Shown here piece by piece: positions 1-9,900 of a stretch of DNA of 30,823 bases. The notes beneath the pieces are model-generated. The model did no database searches, was not told the origin of the DNA, and saw only the letters and a program-made list of their open reading frames with translations. Every line of letters begins with the position of its first letter. Positions within the stretch are counted from its first letter, which is position 1. Position numbers and translations under genes: made by a program. The stretch is from JBDIVL01 sp039794405 (lineage in GTDB: Bacteria; Planctomycetota; Brocadiia; Brocadiales; Brocadiaceae), in assembly GCA_039794405.1 (NCBI GenBank), contig JBDIVL010000050.1:1-30823 (forward strand), in the 5' to 3' direction.

Positions 1-134
1 AAGATCTTGCTACTGCGGAAGCTAATGAAGCAAAGGCAGTTATTGACTATATGATATCCTTGGGAAATCTGGATAAATCACAGGGTACGATCCTTGATAC
101 GTATAGTATTAAACTGGAAGAAGAGGTTGCTTAA
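1..134 (+). CDS. TolC-family outer membrane efflux protein, C-terminal end only
   Basis: Reading from base 3, 43 codons are open and end at TAA (132-134). The peptide starts DLATAEANEAKAVIDYMISL and continues through a GNLDKSQGTILD stretch. This is the look of the last periplasmic helix of outer membrane factors of the TolC/OprM type, where a coiled-coil helix ends in a line like 'a.a..Y..alg.l....G'. Such proteins form the outer membrane exit duct for tripartite pumps. The location immediately before an adaptor and RND permease gene supports this reading, although a 388-base spacer containing a palindromic element separates them. The start and most of the gene lie outside the window, so family assignment rests on a short tail plus context. 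Confidence 0.6.
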   Translation, partial: DLATAEANEAKAVIDYMISLGNLDKSQGTILDTYSIKLEEEVA

Positions 135-522
135 TATCTTTAAGGTTAACAAATGCAAAAGATATAAACCATGGTCAATCGTCTGGATTATAGTACTCAA
201 GAGATGAAACCGAACAGTATTTTAGATAGGGTGGCACGGGGCCGCTCAAAAGGTAATTTTTTGCAAATTTATTCCCTACTTAGGTGTTTATAATAGAGGG
301 TCTTCCCCACAAATAGGTGTTAAAACACAGCTTTTGTGGGTATACAGCACCACCGATGATACTTTTTGGACAGCCCCGTGATGGTTTAATCAAATCGTGG
401 TTCATTTTGTTTTATTATGTGATGTTCGGTTTCATCTGTTGGATGCTATAATTCGGTTTTCAATGCATTCAATATTAAGGAATCAGGTTTTTACAATATC
501 CCCATTTTATAAGAAAAGAGAT
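135..522. other. 388-base intergenic spacer before the first efflux operon
   Basis: No convincing gene lies here. A frame is open from 397 into the adaptor gene, but the residues it adds before 523 do not resemble a signal peptide or adaptor sequence. The spacer contains a 146-base palindrome-ended element (235-380) with an internal hairpin (306-340). It also holds a 24-base stretch (388-411) repeated with three mismatches at 12270-12293. Confidence 0.6.
235..380. repeat. MITE-like element with imperfect 20-base terminal inverted repeats
   Basis: The left end CACGGGGCCGCTCAAAAGGT (235-254) matches the complement of the right end ACTTTTTGGACAGCCCCGTG (361-380) at 16 of 20 positions. Inside is a stem CCCACAAA (306-313) / TTTGTGGG (333-340) enclosing a second stem GTGTT-AA-AACAC. 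The size (146 bases), terminal repeats and absence of a coding region fit a non-autonomous mobile element. I could not see a clear target-site duplication. The right end resembles the sequence GGGGCTGTCCAAAAA found in opposite orientation at 10018. Confidence 0.45.
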
Positions 523-1611
523 ATGTTAAAGGGAATTTGTGGTTCTCTGTTAATTATTATACTATCAGTATGGTGTGATTCTGTACTTCTGGGTATGGAA
601 AATGCTCAAATGCCTCCGGCAAAGGTGGTAGTATCGGAAATCAGATCTGGTACGATAATCCCTGAAGTAGAATTTGTTGGAACGGTTTATTATTCACAGA
701 TTTCAGATGTTGCTTCCGAAATAAGTGGTAAGGTCGATAAGGTAAACTTCGAAGAAGGTGACAGAGTAAAAAAGGGGCATATACTGGTTAAAATCAATTC
801 GGATTTACTCAGGAAAGATATTCAGACAAAGAGGGCATTACACGAACAGATATTAACTGACATCGAGCTGGCCAGAAGAGATTTTAAAAGAATAGAAAAG
901 CTTTACAGGGAAGAAGCTGTAGCAGAACAAGTATACGATCAACACAGGCTCGGAGTAGCCGGTCTGGAAAAAAAGTCTGTATCAATGAAAACTGAGATTG
1001 AGAAACTTGAGGTAGAGCTTCGGAAAAAGATAGTGAGAGTGCCTTTTGACGGTGTGATTACAAAAAAGTTAATTGATTTAGGTGAATGGCTTTCACCAGG
1101 TACACCGGTAGCAACCATCGCAAGGGACGATGTTGTGGATGTTATTTTTAATGTCCCTGTGGATGTATTCACGTTAGCTCTCTCAGGAAAAAGTATCCAA
1201 ATAAAAGCGTCTGGATCAGAACTGCCGGGGAAGATATTAGCGGCGATACCGCAGGGTGATATTCCGACCAGAACCTTTCCTGTAAAGATCCGTGTTGATA
1301 ATTCTACATCACTTGTAGCGGGCATGGCGGCAAAGGTAATGCTTCCCAGGGGAACAGGAAGAAAAACTTTGATCGTGGAAAGAGCTGCCGTTGTTACCAT
1401 GTTTGGTGAAAATGCTGTATTCGTCTGTATGGACTCACAGGTGAAGATGATTCCTGTGAAAGTAACAGAATACGATGGAATGATGGTAGGTATTGAAGCA
1501 TCTGAACTGGAGGAAGGAATGAAGGTTGTGGTCAAGGGAAACGAAAGACTTAGGGACGGCCAGATGGTTGAAATACTTACCATTGATACCAAGCTTCTCA
1601 CTGACAGATAA
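523..1611 (+). CDS. RND efflux periplasmic adaptor subunit (membrane fusion protein)
   Basis: This is an HlyD/AcrA-type adaptor that bridges an inner membrane RND pump to an outer membrane duct. The ATG at 523 is chosen because AAGAAAAGAG sits just upstream and the protein then begins with a positively charged and hydrophobic signal segment (MLKGICGSLLIIILSVW). The upstream in-frame extension from 397 lacks this logic. After the signal come a beta segment (VVVSEIRSGTIIPEVEFVG), the first lipoyl half (DVASEISGKVDKVNFEEGDRV), a coiled-coil hairpin (about residues 95-170), the second lipoyl half (VPFDGVITKKLIDLGEWLSP) and a beta-barrel domain. It stops 13 bases before the start of the permease, so the two are surely co-transcribed. 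Substrate cannot be read from sequence. Confidence 0.9.
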   Translation: MLKGICGSLLIIILSVWCDSVLLGMENAQMPPAKVVVSEIRSGTIIPEVEFVGTVYYSQISDVASEISGKVDKVNFEEGDRVKKGHILVKINSDLLRKDIQTKRALHEQILTDIELARRDFKRIEKLYREEAVAEQVYDQHRLGVAGLEKKSVSMKTEIEKLEVELRKKIVRVPFDGVITKKLIDLGEWLSPGTPVATIARDDVVDVIFNVPVDVFTLALSGKSIQIKASGSELPGKILAAIPQGDIPTRTFPVKIRVDNSTSLVAGMAAKVMLPRGTGRKTLIVERAAVVTMFGENAVFVCMDSQVKMIPVKVTEYDGMMVGIEASELEEGMKVVVKGNERLRDGQMVEILTIDTKLLTDR

Positions 1612-1624
1612 ACGGGGTGGATTT

Positions 1625-4600
1625 TTGGATATCATTAAGTTTTCTATAGAAAAACCTGTTACTATTATCGTTGGTGTTATTTTCGTGGTACTCTTCGGTA
1701 TCATCGGGCTAAAAGCCATGCCTTATCAGTTAACACCATCAGTTGTAGAACCTGAGATTACCGTTACTACCACATGGACTGGTGCCACGCCATATGAGAT
1801 AGAACGTGAGATAATTGAGGAACAGGAGAAGGTGTTAAAAGGATTAAGGGGACTTACGAAGATGGAAAGCGAATCGTTTAATGGTATCGGAACGATTGCC
1901 CTGAAGTTTAAAATTGGTACAAATATAGATGATGCATTATTAAGGGTATCAAATAAACTTAATGAAGTACCCACCTATCCTGAAAATGTCGACAAACCAG
2001 TAATTAGTGCAACCGGTGCGGCTTCATCTCCCGTTGTATGGATGGTATTGAAAACTATTGATCATAATCCAAATTCTGCTTATACCTATAAAACTTATTT
2101 TGAAAACGAGGTAAGGCAGTACATTGAAAGGGTAGAAGGTGTGGCTGACCTCTTGGTCCGTGGTGGCAGGGAGAGAGAGATGCACATCGTTATAAAACCA
2201 GAGGAGCTTGCTGCCTATAAGCTTACTACAAAAGAGATCATACATATCTTACAGTCAGAAAATATAAATGTATCTGCCGGGAATATGGGTGTTGGACATA
2301 GGGACTACCGGATAAGGACAGTAGGAGAATTTAATTCAGTTGAAGATATTGAAAATATTGTAATCAAGTCAACGGGACAGGAGCGTATATTACTCTCTGA
2401 TGTGGCCATGGTAAATTTTGGATATGAGAAGCTGACTGAGGCCATGATACATAACGGAACGGAAGGTATCGCAATTGGTATAAAACCTGAGCCGGGATCA
2501 AATGTCTTGAGTTTGACCAACAGGATAAATGAAGTGGTAACCTGGTTAAACAATGGAAAACTTAAGGAGAAAAGGATATATCTTGAATGGGTTTATGATC
2601 AGAGGCCGTATATAAACGGTGCGATTCAGCTTGTCAGAAAAAATATATTTTACGGTGGACTCCTTGCAATTATTGTCTTGCTTATCTTTCTCAAGAGTAT
2701 AGCACCAACACTGGTTATTGCCATATCAATACCAATCAGCATAATCGGTACCTTTATTTTCATGAGTGCTCTTGGAAAGAGTCTGAATGTCGTAAGTCTT
2801 GCCGGTATCTCTTTTTCTGTCGGGATGCTTGTAGATAACGCCATCGTGGTGCTGGAAAATATTGACCGTCACAGAAAAATGGGCAAACCAGCCATCGAAG
2901 CCGCTTATTATGGAACAAAAGAAGTTTGGGGAGCAATACTGGCTTCTACCCTAACGACCGTTGCTGTTTTTCTGCCAATCGTATTTGTGCAGGAGGAAGC
3001 AGGACAGTTATTCAGAGACATTGCTATTGCAATTACTTTTGCTATAACCTTAAGTATATTTGTTTCTCTTTTGGTTATTCCCATGCTTTCAATGCATCTA
3101 TTTAAACTGCAAGAAAAGAATCAATTCTCAGAAAGGAATACATATGTAAGCAGACTGCGAGTTATAGAAGAGTGGAGAAAAAGCAGAATGAGTGTATTCA
3201 ATAAATATGATATAATAGAAAAAGCTGGCAATATGTTCTCAAATTTCTTTATGAAACTAGTTCAGCTTGCAATGAGGGGTCGGAGGAATAGGATAACAAC
3301 CGTTGTTCTGCTTACGCTGGTATCGGTTGTAGCATCCGTGCTTCTGTTTCCAAAGATGGAATATCTTCCTCAGGGCAACAGAAATCTCATAATGAGTATC
3401 CTCGTTCCCCCGCCGGGTCTTTCTTATAAAGAGAGCCAGGAGATAGGAGAACACATCCATAACTATGTTACTCCCTATATGAAGAAAGACCACAGTGGCT
3501 ATCCTGGCATCCAGAATATTTTTTACATCGGAGCAGAAACCATGATGGCCTTCGGTGCAACGAGTATCCATGAAGAGCATGTCCGGAAACTTCTTCCGTT
3601 ATTTATGCAGATAATTAATACAATTCCTGGCATGTATGGGGTGTGTATGCAGGCAGGGATATTTGAGAAAGAGCTTGGCACGGGAAGAACCATCGACATC
3701 AATGTAAGTAGCGATGACATTCACCGGATTATAGAGGCTGCAGGTGCTATGTTTGGTATGATAAAGAAAGAAATACCGGATGCACAGATCCGACCGAAAC
3801 CATCTCTTGAAATTCTCTATCCTGAGATTAAAATAATGCCATTCAGGGATCGACTGAAGGCTGTGGGGATGGATGCAAATGACCTTGGTATTGCCCTTGA
3901 TGTCCTCATGGATGGAAGAGAGATTGGTGATTTTAAACAAGAAGGAAAGAAAAAGATAGACCTTGTATTGAAGGCATCTGAAGAGGAAATTTATACTCCT
4001 GAACAACTTTATAACTCACTTATCGCAATACCCGATGAAAAGGTATTGCCAGTGTACTCACTTTCAGGACTTGTGAGGACAACAGGTATTACCGAAATAA
4101 GACATCTTGAAAGAATGCGAACCATCACACTCCAGGTAACACCGTCGGAAAACATCCCATTACAGAAGGCAATGGAGGTTATTGATGGTGCAATTGTTCA
4201 ACCAATGAAAAAACAAGGTATCCTTAAAGGGATAGATGTTACGATGACCGGTGCTGCCGACAAACTTACGCAAGCAAGAAAGGCGCTTCAGTGGAATTTC
4301 GTCCTTGCAGTGATCGTTACGTATCTTTTAATGTGCGCACTATTTGAAAATTTTATCTATCCATTTATCATTATGTTTACCGTTCCGCTGGCAGCAGGAG
4401 GAGGATTTATTGGTTTAAAATTAGTAAACATATTTATTACACCTCAACCCCTTGATATACTCACCATACTTGGTTTTGTAATGTTGGTTGGGATTGTTGT
4501 GAATAATGCAATCCTTATTGTTCATCAGGCACTGAACAACATTCGTTATCATGGTATGGAATATCGACAGGCAATTCTTGAATCAACAAGGACGAGATTA

Positions 4601-4837
4601 AGGCCAATTTACATGAGTGCTACTACCAGTATATTCGGGATGCTTCCTCTTGTTATAGCCCCCGGACCGGGTTCTGAACTTTATAGGGGACTTGGCAGTG
4701 TTGTCCTTGGGGGTCTTGCCTTTTCAACAATATTTACCGTCTTTATTATACCGGCTATGCTCATGTTTTTCATAAAAGGTGAAAAATCAGGTAAATATTT
4801 CTCTGTAAAAACAACTGGCTCCGGAGACATTCCGTAA
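1625..4837 (+). CDS. RND family efflux permease, variant proton-relay residues
   Basis: Inner membrane secondary transporter of the AcrB superfamily, about 1070 residues, the usual length. I place the start at TTG 1625 because CGGGGTGG lies just upstream and the peptide LDIIKFSIEKPVTIIVGVIF gives the standard first helix. The upstream open codons from 1526 lie inside the adaptor gene. Helix 1, two large periplasmic loops and two six-helix blocks are visible. In helix 4 the motif is GMLVDNAIVVLENI (Asp404-Asn405), where AcrB has Asp-Asp. In helix 10 it is GIVVNNAILIVHQ (Asn960-Asn961), where AcrB has Lys940. This pattern resembles SwrC-type RND proteins, so coupling ion or relay geometry may differ from AcrB. 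It pairs with the adaptor just upstream. Confidence 0.93.
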   Translation: MDIIKFSIEKPVTIIVGVIFVVLFGIIGLKAMPYQLTPSVVEPEITVTTTWTGATPYEIEREIIEEQEKVLKGLRGLTKMESESFNGIGTIALKFKIGTNIDDALLRVSNKLNEVPTYPENVDKPVISATGAASSPVVWMVLKTIDHNPNSAYTYKTYFENEVRQYIERVEGVADLLVRGGREREMHIVIKPEELAAYKLTTKEIIHILQSENINVSAGNMGVGHRDYRIRTVGEFNSVEDIENIVIKSTGQERILLSDVAMVNFGYEKLTEAMIHNGTEGIAIGIKPEPGSNVLSLTNRINEVVTWLNNGKLKEKRIYLEWVYDQRPYINGAIQLVRKNIFYGGLLAIIVLLIFLKSIAPTLVIAISIPISIIGTFIFMSALGKSLNVVSLAGISFSVGMLVDNAIVVLENIDRHRKMGKPAIEAAYYGTKEVWGAILASTLTTVAVFLPIVFVQEEAGQLFRDIAIAITFAITLSIFVSLLVIPMLSMHLFKLQEKNQFSERNTYVSRLRVIEEWRKSRMSVFNKYDIIEKAGNMFSNFFMKLVQLAMRGRRNRITTVVLLTLVSVVASVLLFPKMEYLPQGNRNLIMSILVPPPGLSYKESQEIGEHIHNYVTPYMKKDHSGYPGIQNIFYIGAETMMAFGATSIHEEHVRKLLPLFMQIINTIPGMYGVCMQAGIFEKELGTGRTIDINVSSDDIHRIIEAAGAMFGMIKKEIPDAQIRPKPSLEILYPEIKIMPFRDRLKAVGMDANDLGIALDVLMDGREIGDFKQEGKKKIDLVLKASEEEIYTPEQLYNSLIAIPDEKVLPVYSLSGLVRTTGITEIRHLERMRTITLQVTPSENIPLQKAMEVIDGAIVQPMKKQGILKGIDVTMTGAADKLTQARKALQWNFVLAVIVTYLLMCALFENFIYPFIIMFTVPLAAGGGFIGLKLVNIFITPQPLDILTILGFVMLVGIVVNNAILIVHQALNNIRYHGMEYRQAILESTRTRLRPIYMSATTSIFGMLPLVIAPGPGSELYRGLGSVVLGGLAFSTIFTVFIIPAMLMFFIKGEKSGKYFSVKTTGSGDIP

Positions 4838-4875
4838 GGTATCTATTCCATTACAGGTTTTTAACAACCATTCTT

Positions 4876-4895
4876 GTGTACTATTGAGAGTACAC
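4876..4895. promoter_or_regulatory. 20-base palindrome upstream of tetR, candidate operator
   Basis: GTGTACT (4876-4882) and AGTACAC (4889-4895) form a perfect 7-base inverted repeat with a 6-base centre. It lies 81 bases before the TetR-type gene. TetR proteins bind palindromes of this size and often repress their own operon. Binding is inference; no promoter boxes were clear around it. Confidence 0.4.
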
Positions 4896-4976
4896 TGTTG
4901 TCAATCTACACTGCCCAAATTATTATGTGGATAGTTACTTACATAAAATTGTGAGAAAAATTTCCCGGCAAACTTT

Positions 4977-5555
4977 ATGAAAACAAAGGATAGAATACTG
5001 AAAACCGGCCTAAAGCTTTTTTCTAAAAAGGGCTACCTCGGTGCTACCACAAAAGAAATCGCAAAAGAAGCAAGCGTTGCAGAACTTACCCTTTTCAGGT
5101 ACTTTCCTTCAAAGGAAAAGCTTTTTGAAGAAGTAATAAATACCTATTCATTTCTCCCTGCTCTGAGAGGACTTCTTCCGGAGATTACGGAGTTATCATA
5201 CGAAAAGGGATTGAGTGTAATTGCAAATAAATTTTTGGACTCACTTATGATGCGAAAGGATTTAGTGAGAATAATGCATTCAGAAATACACCGATATACA
5301 GAAAAAATCCATAAGATTTACCATTCCATTATTGATGAAACATTAAAAACTCTTGCATCCTACTTTGCCGAGATGCAAAAGAAAGGGATCTTAAGAACCT
5401 TCGATACAGAGTTAGGTGCAAGGGCGTTCCTTGGAATGTTTTTTTCATATTTCGATGCTGAAAATTTCTTATTACTTAAAAAATACAAACGTACCGATAC
5501 GAATACTGTCATTAAAGAGTTTGTAGCGATCTTTATCAAAGGGACAATGAAATGA
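4977..5555 (+). CDS. TetR/AcrR family transcriptional regulator
   Basis: A 192-residue one-component repressor. The N-terminus KTKDRILKTGLKLFSKKGYL with TTKEIAKEASVAELTLFRYF (residues about 25-45) is a textbook TetR DNA-binding domain, with the recognition helix ending in FRYFPSKEKLFEEV. The C-terminal all-helical part (about residues 60-192) would bind the inducing ligand and make the dimer. Its stop overlaps the next start codon by ATGA (5552-5555), so it is translationally coupled to the adaptor and permease that follow. That arrangement suggests it regulates this pump. A perfect palindrome at 4876-4895 is the likely operator. The spacer after the first permease is 139 bases, so it probably begins a separate transcription unit. 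Confidence 0.92.
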   Translation: MKTKDRILKTGLKLFSKKGYLGATTKEIAKEASVAELTLFRYFPSKEKLFEEVINTYSFLPALRGLLPEITELSYEKGLSVIANKFLDSLMMRKDLVRIMHSEIHRYTEKIHKIYHSIIDETLKTLASYFAEMQKKGILRTFDTELGARAFLGMFFSYFDAENFLLLKKYKRTDTNTVIKEFVAIFIKGTMK

Positions 5556-6709
5556 AATTTTCTCTTATGATAAGACATGGTTTTGTTTTGGGAATTGCAA
5601 TTCTTGCAGTTTCCTGTTCCCGTGAGTCAATGAAGAATCATATGATGCCAGACAGCGTACCGGTTACCGTGGCTATGGCTGTACAAAAAGACGTTCCTAT
5701 TCAAATACATACCATTGGAAACGTAGAGGCTTATTCCACGGTATCGGTTAGAGCGCAAGTTGAAGGAGAACTCTTACGTACTTATTTTAAAGAAGGTCAG
5801 GAAGTAAAAAAGGGGGATATCCTTTTCGTCATTGATCCTCGCCCTCTTCGGGCTTTGCTCAGGCAGTACGAAGCCAATCTTGCGAGGGATATAGCCCAGA
5901 TGAAAAAAGCAGAAGCCGATGCCAGGCGCAATGAAGAACTATTCAAAAGCGGTGTGGTTTCCAAGCAGGAATATGACCGGTATTGGACTGAATTTGAAGC
6001 CCTGAAAGAAACGGTTAAAGCAGATGAAGCTGCTGTAGTAAATGCAAAACTTCAATTAGGGTATTGTTATATCCGTTCTCCTATACACGGGCGGGTCGGA
6101 AAGCTTTTTGTTAATTCGGGTAACATCGTCGAGGCCAACAATACGATATTGGTGACTATTAACCAGACGAAACCGATATATGTTGCCTTTTACCTGCCAG
6201 AGCAAAATTTATTGAAAATTCGGGAGCATATGGCACAGGGAAATATAAAAGTAGAAGCGATTATTCCTCATAATGGGATGAAACCAATTGAGGGAGAGTT
6301 AACCTTTATCAATAATGAAGTGAACAATTCTACAGGGACTATTCTCCTGAAAGCAGTCTTCGCCAATGCAGATGAATTACTCTGGCCAAGGCAATTTGTT
6401 AAAGTGGCAATAACGCTTACCGTGCGGCACAATGCAGTCGTTGCTCCCGCACAGGCAGTCCAAACTGGTCAGGATGGCAAATATATTTTTATTGTTAAAG
6501 CCGATTCTACGGTAGAATACCGTCCCGTCGTTTTGGGAAACAGTTTTGAACAGGAGACTGTTATTATAGAAGGGCTTCAGCCAGGAGAAAAAATAGTAAC
6601 GAACGGTCAACTCCAGATTATTCATGGCAGTAAGGTTGAAATAAAAGGCAATTTAGAACGCTGGGCTCAAAATGGTTCAGGTATGGGCAATCAAGTCATT
6701 TCCCCCTAA
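5552..6709 (+). CDS. RND efflux adaptor subunit, MdtA-like probable lipoprotein
   Basis: A 385-residue membrane fusion protein. It opens with a signal segment ending AILAVSC, so Cys22 may be lipidated, although the residue at -3 is Ala rather than the usual Leu. The first lipoyl half is TVSVRAQVEGELLRTYFKEG followed by KKGDILFVIDPRPLRALLRQ, close in form to MdtA. A coiled-coil hairpin spans about residues 100-160, including ELFKSGVVSKQEYDRYW. The second lipoyl half (YCYIRSPIHGRVGKLFVNSG, read with the preceding GYCY) and the beta-barrel and proximal domains follow. The start overlaps the TetR stop (ATGA). A 198-base spacer without an obvious terminator separates it from its permease. Confidence 0.92.
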   Translation: MKFSLMIRHGFVLGIAILAVSCSRESMKNHMMPDSVPVTVAMAVQKDVPIQIHTIGNVEAYSTVSVRAQVEGELLRTYFKEGQEVKKGDILFVIDPRPLRALLRQYEANLARDIAQMKKAEADARRNEELFKSGVVSKQEYDRYWTEFEALKETVKADEAAVVNAKLQLGYCYIRSPIHGRVGKLFVNSGNIVEANNTILVTINQTKPIYVAFYLPEQNLLKIREHMAQGNIKVEAIIPHNGMKPIEGELTFINNEVNNSTGTILLKAVFANADELLWPRQFVKVAITLTVRHNAVVAPAQAVQTGQDGKYIFIVKADSTVEYRPVVLGNSFEQETVIIEGLQPGEKIVTNGQLQIIHGSKVEIKGNLERWAQNGSGMGNQVISP

Positions 6710-6907
6710 TCTCCCTTGAGAGAAGGAAGATTACCTTTCATACAATCTCTTGATCCGCTTAAATAAAATGGAGATTCCTGATCCGGTTCCCCTCCTTTCA
6801 TTAAGGCAGCTTCTGGCAGGTTTGGGAATGTTTTTGTAAGCACCTAAGCTATCAAGAAAAAGGCTATTTACAGGTAAGATTATAAACAAAACTAAGAGAA
6901 GAAATTG

Positions 6908-9900
6908 ATGAATATTTCAGAATTATTTATTCGACGTCCTGTCATGACGACAATTGTTATGGTAGGGGTACTCCTTTTCGGGATCGCAGGATATAGGCTC
7001 TTGCCGGTAAACGACCTTCCGAATGTTGATTTCCCTACACTCCTGGTAAATGCAAGCCTTTCCGGGGCAAGTTGTGAGACAATGGCTTCTTCTGTTGCCA
7101 CTCCCCTGGAACGGCAATTTTCTACGATTGAAGGTATCAAGTCAATGACCTCTGTTAACTCTTTGGGTAATACCCAGATCACGCTTCAGTTTGATCTGAA
7201 TCGAGACCTCGATGCGGCCGCCCAGGATGTACAGACAGCAATTATTCAAGCGACACCATTTCTCCCTCAGGATCTGCCACAGCCTCCCACGTATAAGAAG
7301 GTAAATCCTGCCGATCAACCTGTCATGTACCTTGCTTTAACCTCCGGTACGCTTCCTCTTTGGGAATTGAACGAATATGCGGATACCTTTATGGCCCAAC
7401 GTATTTCAATGATTAGCGGGGTAGCACAGGTGCAAATTTTTGGGTCTCAGAAGTACGCTGTTCGTGTCCAGTTGAATCCTCATATCCTTGCCAATCAGGG
7501 CATCGGGCTTGATGAAGTAGGAAAATCATTGGAGAGTGAGAATGTAAACCTGCCTACAGGTACCCTATATGGATCCCATAAGGCATACACTATTCTGGCT
7601 ACCGGACAACTGTTCAAGGCCGATCCTTATCGTTCAATCATTGTTGCTTACCGTGATGGTTCTCCGGTATATCTTGAAGAACTGGGAAAGGTCATTGACA
7701 GTGTTGAAAATGATAAGGCGCTTGCCTGGTATGTGAACCGGAATGGAGGTCAACGGGCAATAGTACTGGCAGTGCGGCGTCAGCCGGGAACAAATAGTGT
7801 TGCAGTAGCAAAAGCCATTAAGGAACTTTTGCCTATCCTCGAATCGTATCTTCCGCCATCAGCTCAGTTGCATATCCTCTATGATAGGTCCGAGTCGATC
7901 CATGAGTCCATTTATGATGTTAAGTTTACTATGCTGTTAACATTGGCTTTGGTTGTTATGGCTATATTTCTTTTCCTGCGCAATCTCTCGTCCACGGTTA
8001 TACCCAGCCTGGCGCTCCCCCTATCTGTTATAGGTACTTTTGCAGTTATGTATCTGCTGGGTTACAGCATAGACAACCTTTCTCTCATTGCCCTCATTCT
8101 TGCAATTGGATTTGTAGTAGATGACGCAATTGTCATGCTTGAGAATATTGTTCGGCACATGGAGATGGGAGAGGGGCCTTTCCAGGCGGCATTGAATGGT
8201 TCAAAAGAAATTTGTTTTACTATCCTGTCTATGACACTTTCACTTGCCGCTGTATTTATCCCCGTGCTTCTCATGGGTGGCGTTGTTGGGAAGTTATTTC
8301 GTGAATTTGCAGTAACGATTTGTGTCGCAATCCTGATTTCTGGCTTTGTTTCTCTTACCCTTACCCCCATGCTCTGCAGCCGTTTTTTACTCCCTTTAAC
8401 AGAGAAAAAATATGGTCGTTTTTATGCAGGTACTGAACGTATTTTCAATGGCATGCTTGCAACATATGAATGGAGCCTGAGAAAGGTTTTAAATTACCGT
8501 TTAGCTACCCTGATTATTTCTATCGTTCTCCTGGTTGTTACCGGTTACCTTTTTATGATAGTACCTAAAGGGTTTCTTCCTAACGAAGATCAGGGAACGA
8601 TCTTTGCCATTACCGAAGCGCAGGAGGGAACTTCTCCCGACAAGATGGTGCAGCTTCAACAATACGTGGCTGATATTGTTCAAAAAGATCCAAATGTTAG
8701 GGACTTCTATTCGAGCGTAGGCGGTTCCGGGTCGAGTTCCAATCAAGGTATGATGTTTATCCATTTAATACCCCGCCCGGAACGTCGTCTTAGTTCCCTG
8801 GAAGTAATTGAAATATTGCGTTCAAAATTATCTGCCATTCCTGGTGTAAGGGTCTTTATGCAGGACCCCCCTGAAGTTCGTATAGAAGGCCAATTGACAA
8901 AAAGCCTTTATCAGTTTACCCTGCAAAGTCCTAACATAGAGGAACTCTACCATTATGCTCCAATGCTGGAAACGAAAATGCGTGAATTGCCCATATTACA
9001 GGATGTAACAAGTGACTTGCAGATAAAAAATCCTCAAATAAATATTGTCATTCACCGTGACAAGGCTTCAACCCTTGGTGTAACGGCCAAACACATAGAA
9101 AATACCCTTTATAATGCTTATGGTGATCGATGGGTTTCAACCATCTACGCGCCGAATGATCAATATAAGGTCATCATGGAATTAGAACCGCAGTACCAGA
9201 TGGACCCAAATGCATTATCCATGCTCTATGTGAATTCATCAAACGGTTACCCTATTCCTTTACGTGCTGTTGCGACATTGAAAGAAGATCTTGGACCACA
9301 GACGATTAACCACATGGGACAGTTTCCTGCGGTAATAATTTCTTTTAATCTCAAATCTGGCGTTTCACTCGGCGAGGCTACGGCAAAGGTAAACGAGCTT
9401 GCACATGAAGTCTTGCCCGCCACCGTGAAGACCAGCTTTCAAGGTGCCGCACGTGAATTTCAATCATCGCTGAAGGGTTTGGGTACCCTTCTTCTTTTCA
9501 CGATTTTAGTTATTTATATGGTGCTGGCCATTCTCTATGAAAGCTTTATCCATCCAATAACCATTTTATCGGGACTTCCTTCTGCAGGTTTTGGTGCATT
9601 GCTGACACTGCTTATCTTCCGTATCGATTTAAATGTCTATGCTTTTGTTGGCCTCATCATGCTTATCGGGATTGTGAAAAAGAATGCCATCATGCAGATT
9701 GATTTTGCCCTGGAGGCTCAGAGGAAGGATGGCAAGACCCCTATAGACGCGATCTACCAGGGCTGTGTGGTCAGGTTTCGTCCTATTATGATGACGACGA
9801 TGGCGGCCTTTTTGGGTGCTTTACCTCTTGCGATAGGCTTTGCTGCAGGAGCAGAAGCACGTCGTCCGCTTGGTATTGTCATGGTAGGTGGCCTGCTCTT

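Noticed and set aside
397..522. Longer N-terminus for the first adaptor protein
   Set aside because: The added residues are not signal-like and part of the spacer is repeat sequence; ATG 523 has a good ribosome site and signal peptide.
939..1601. 220-codon frame on the minus strand inside the adaptor gene
   Set aside because: Serine/threonine-rich antisense translation of a well-recognised gene, with no family resemblance.
6768..6839. Tiny frame MEIPDPVPLLSLRQLLAGLG in the adaptor-permease spacer
   Set aside because: Only 23 codons, no ribosome site and no hydrophobic or conserved pattern.
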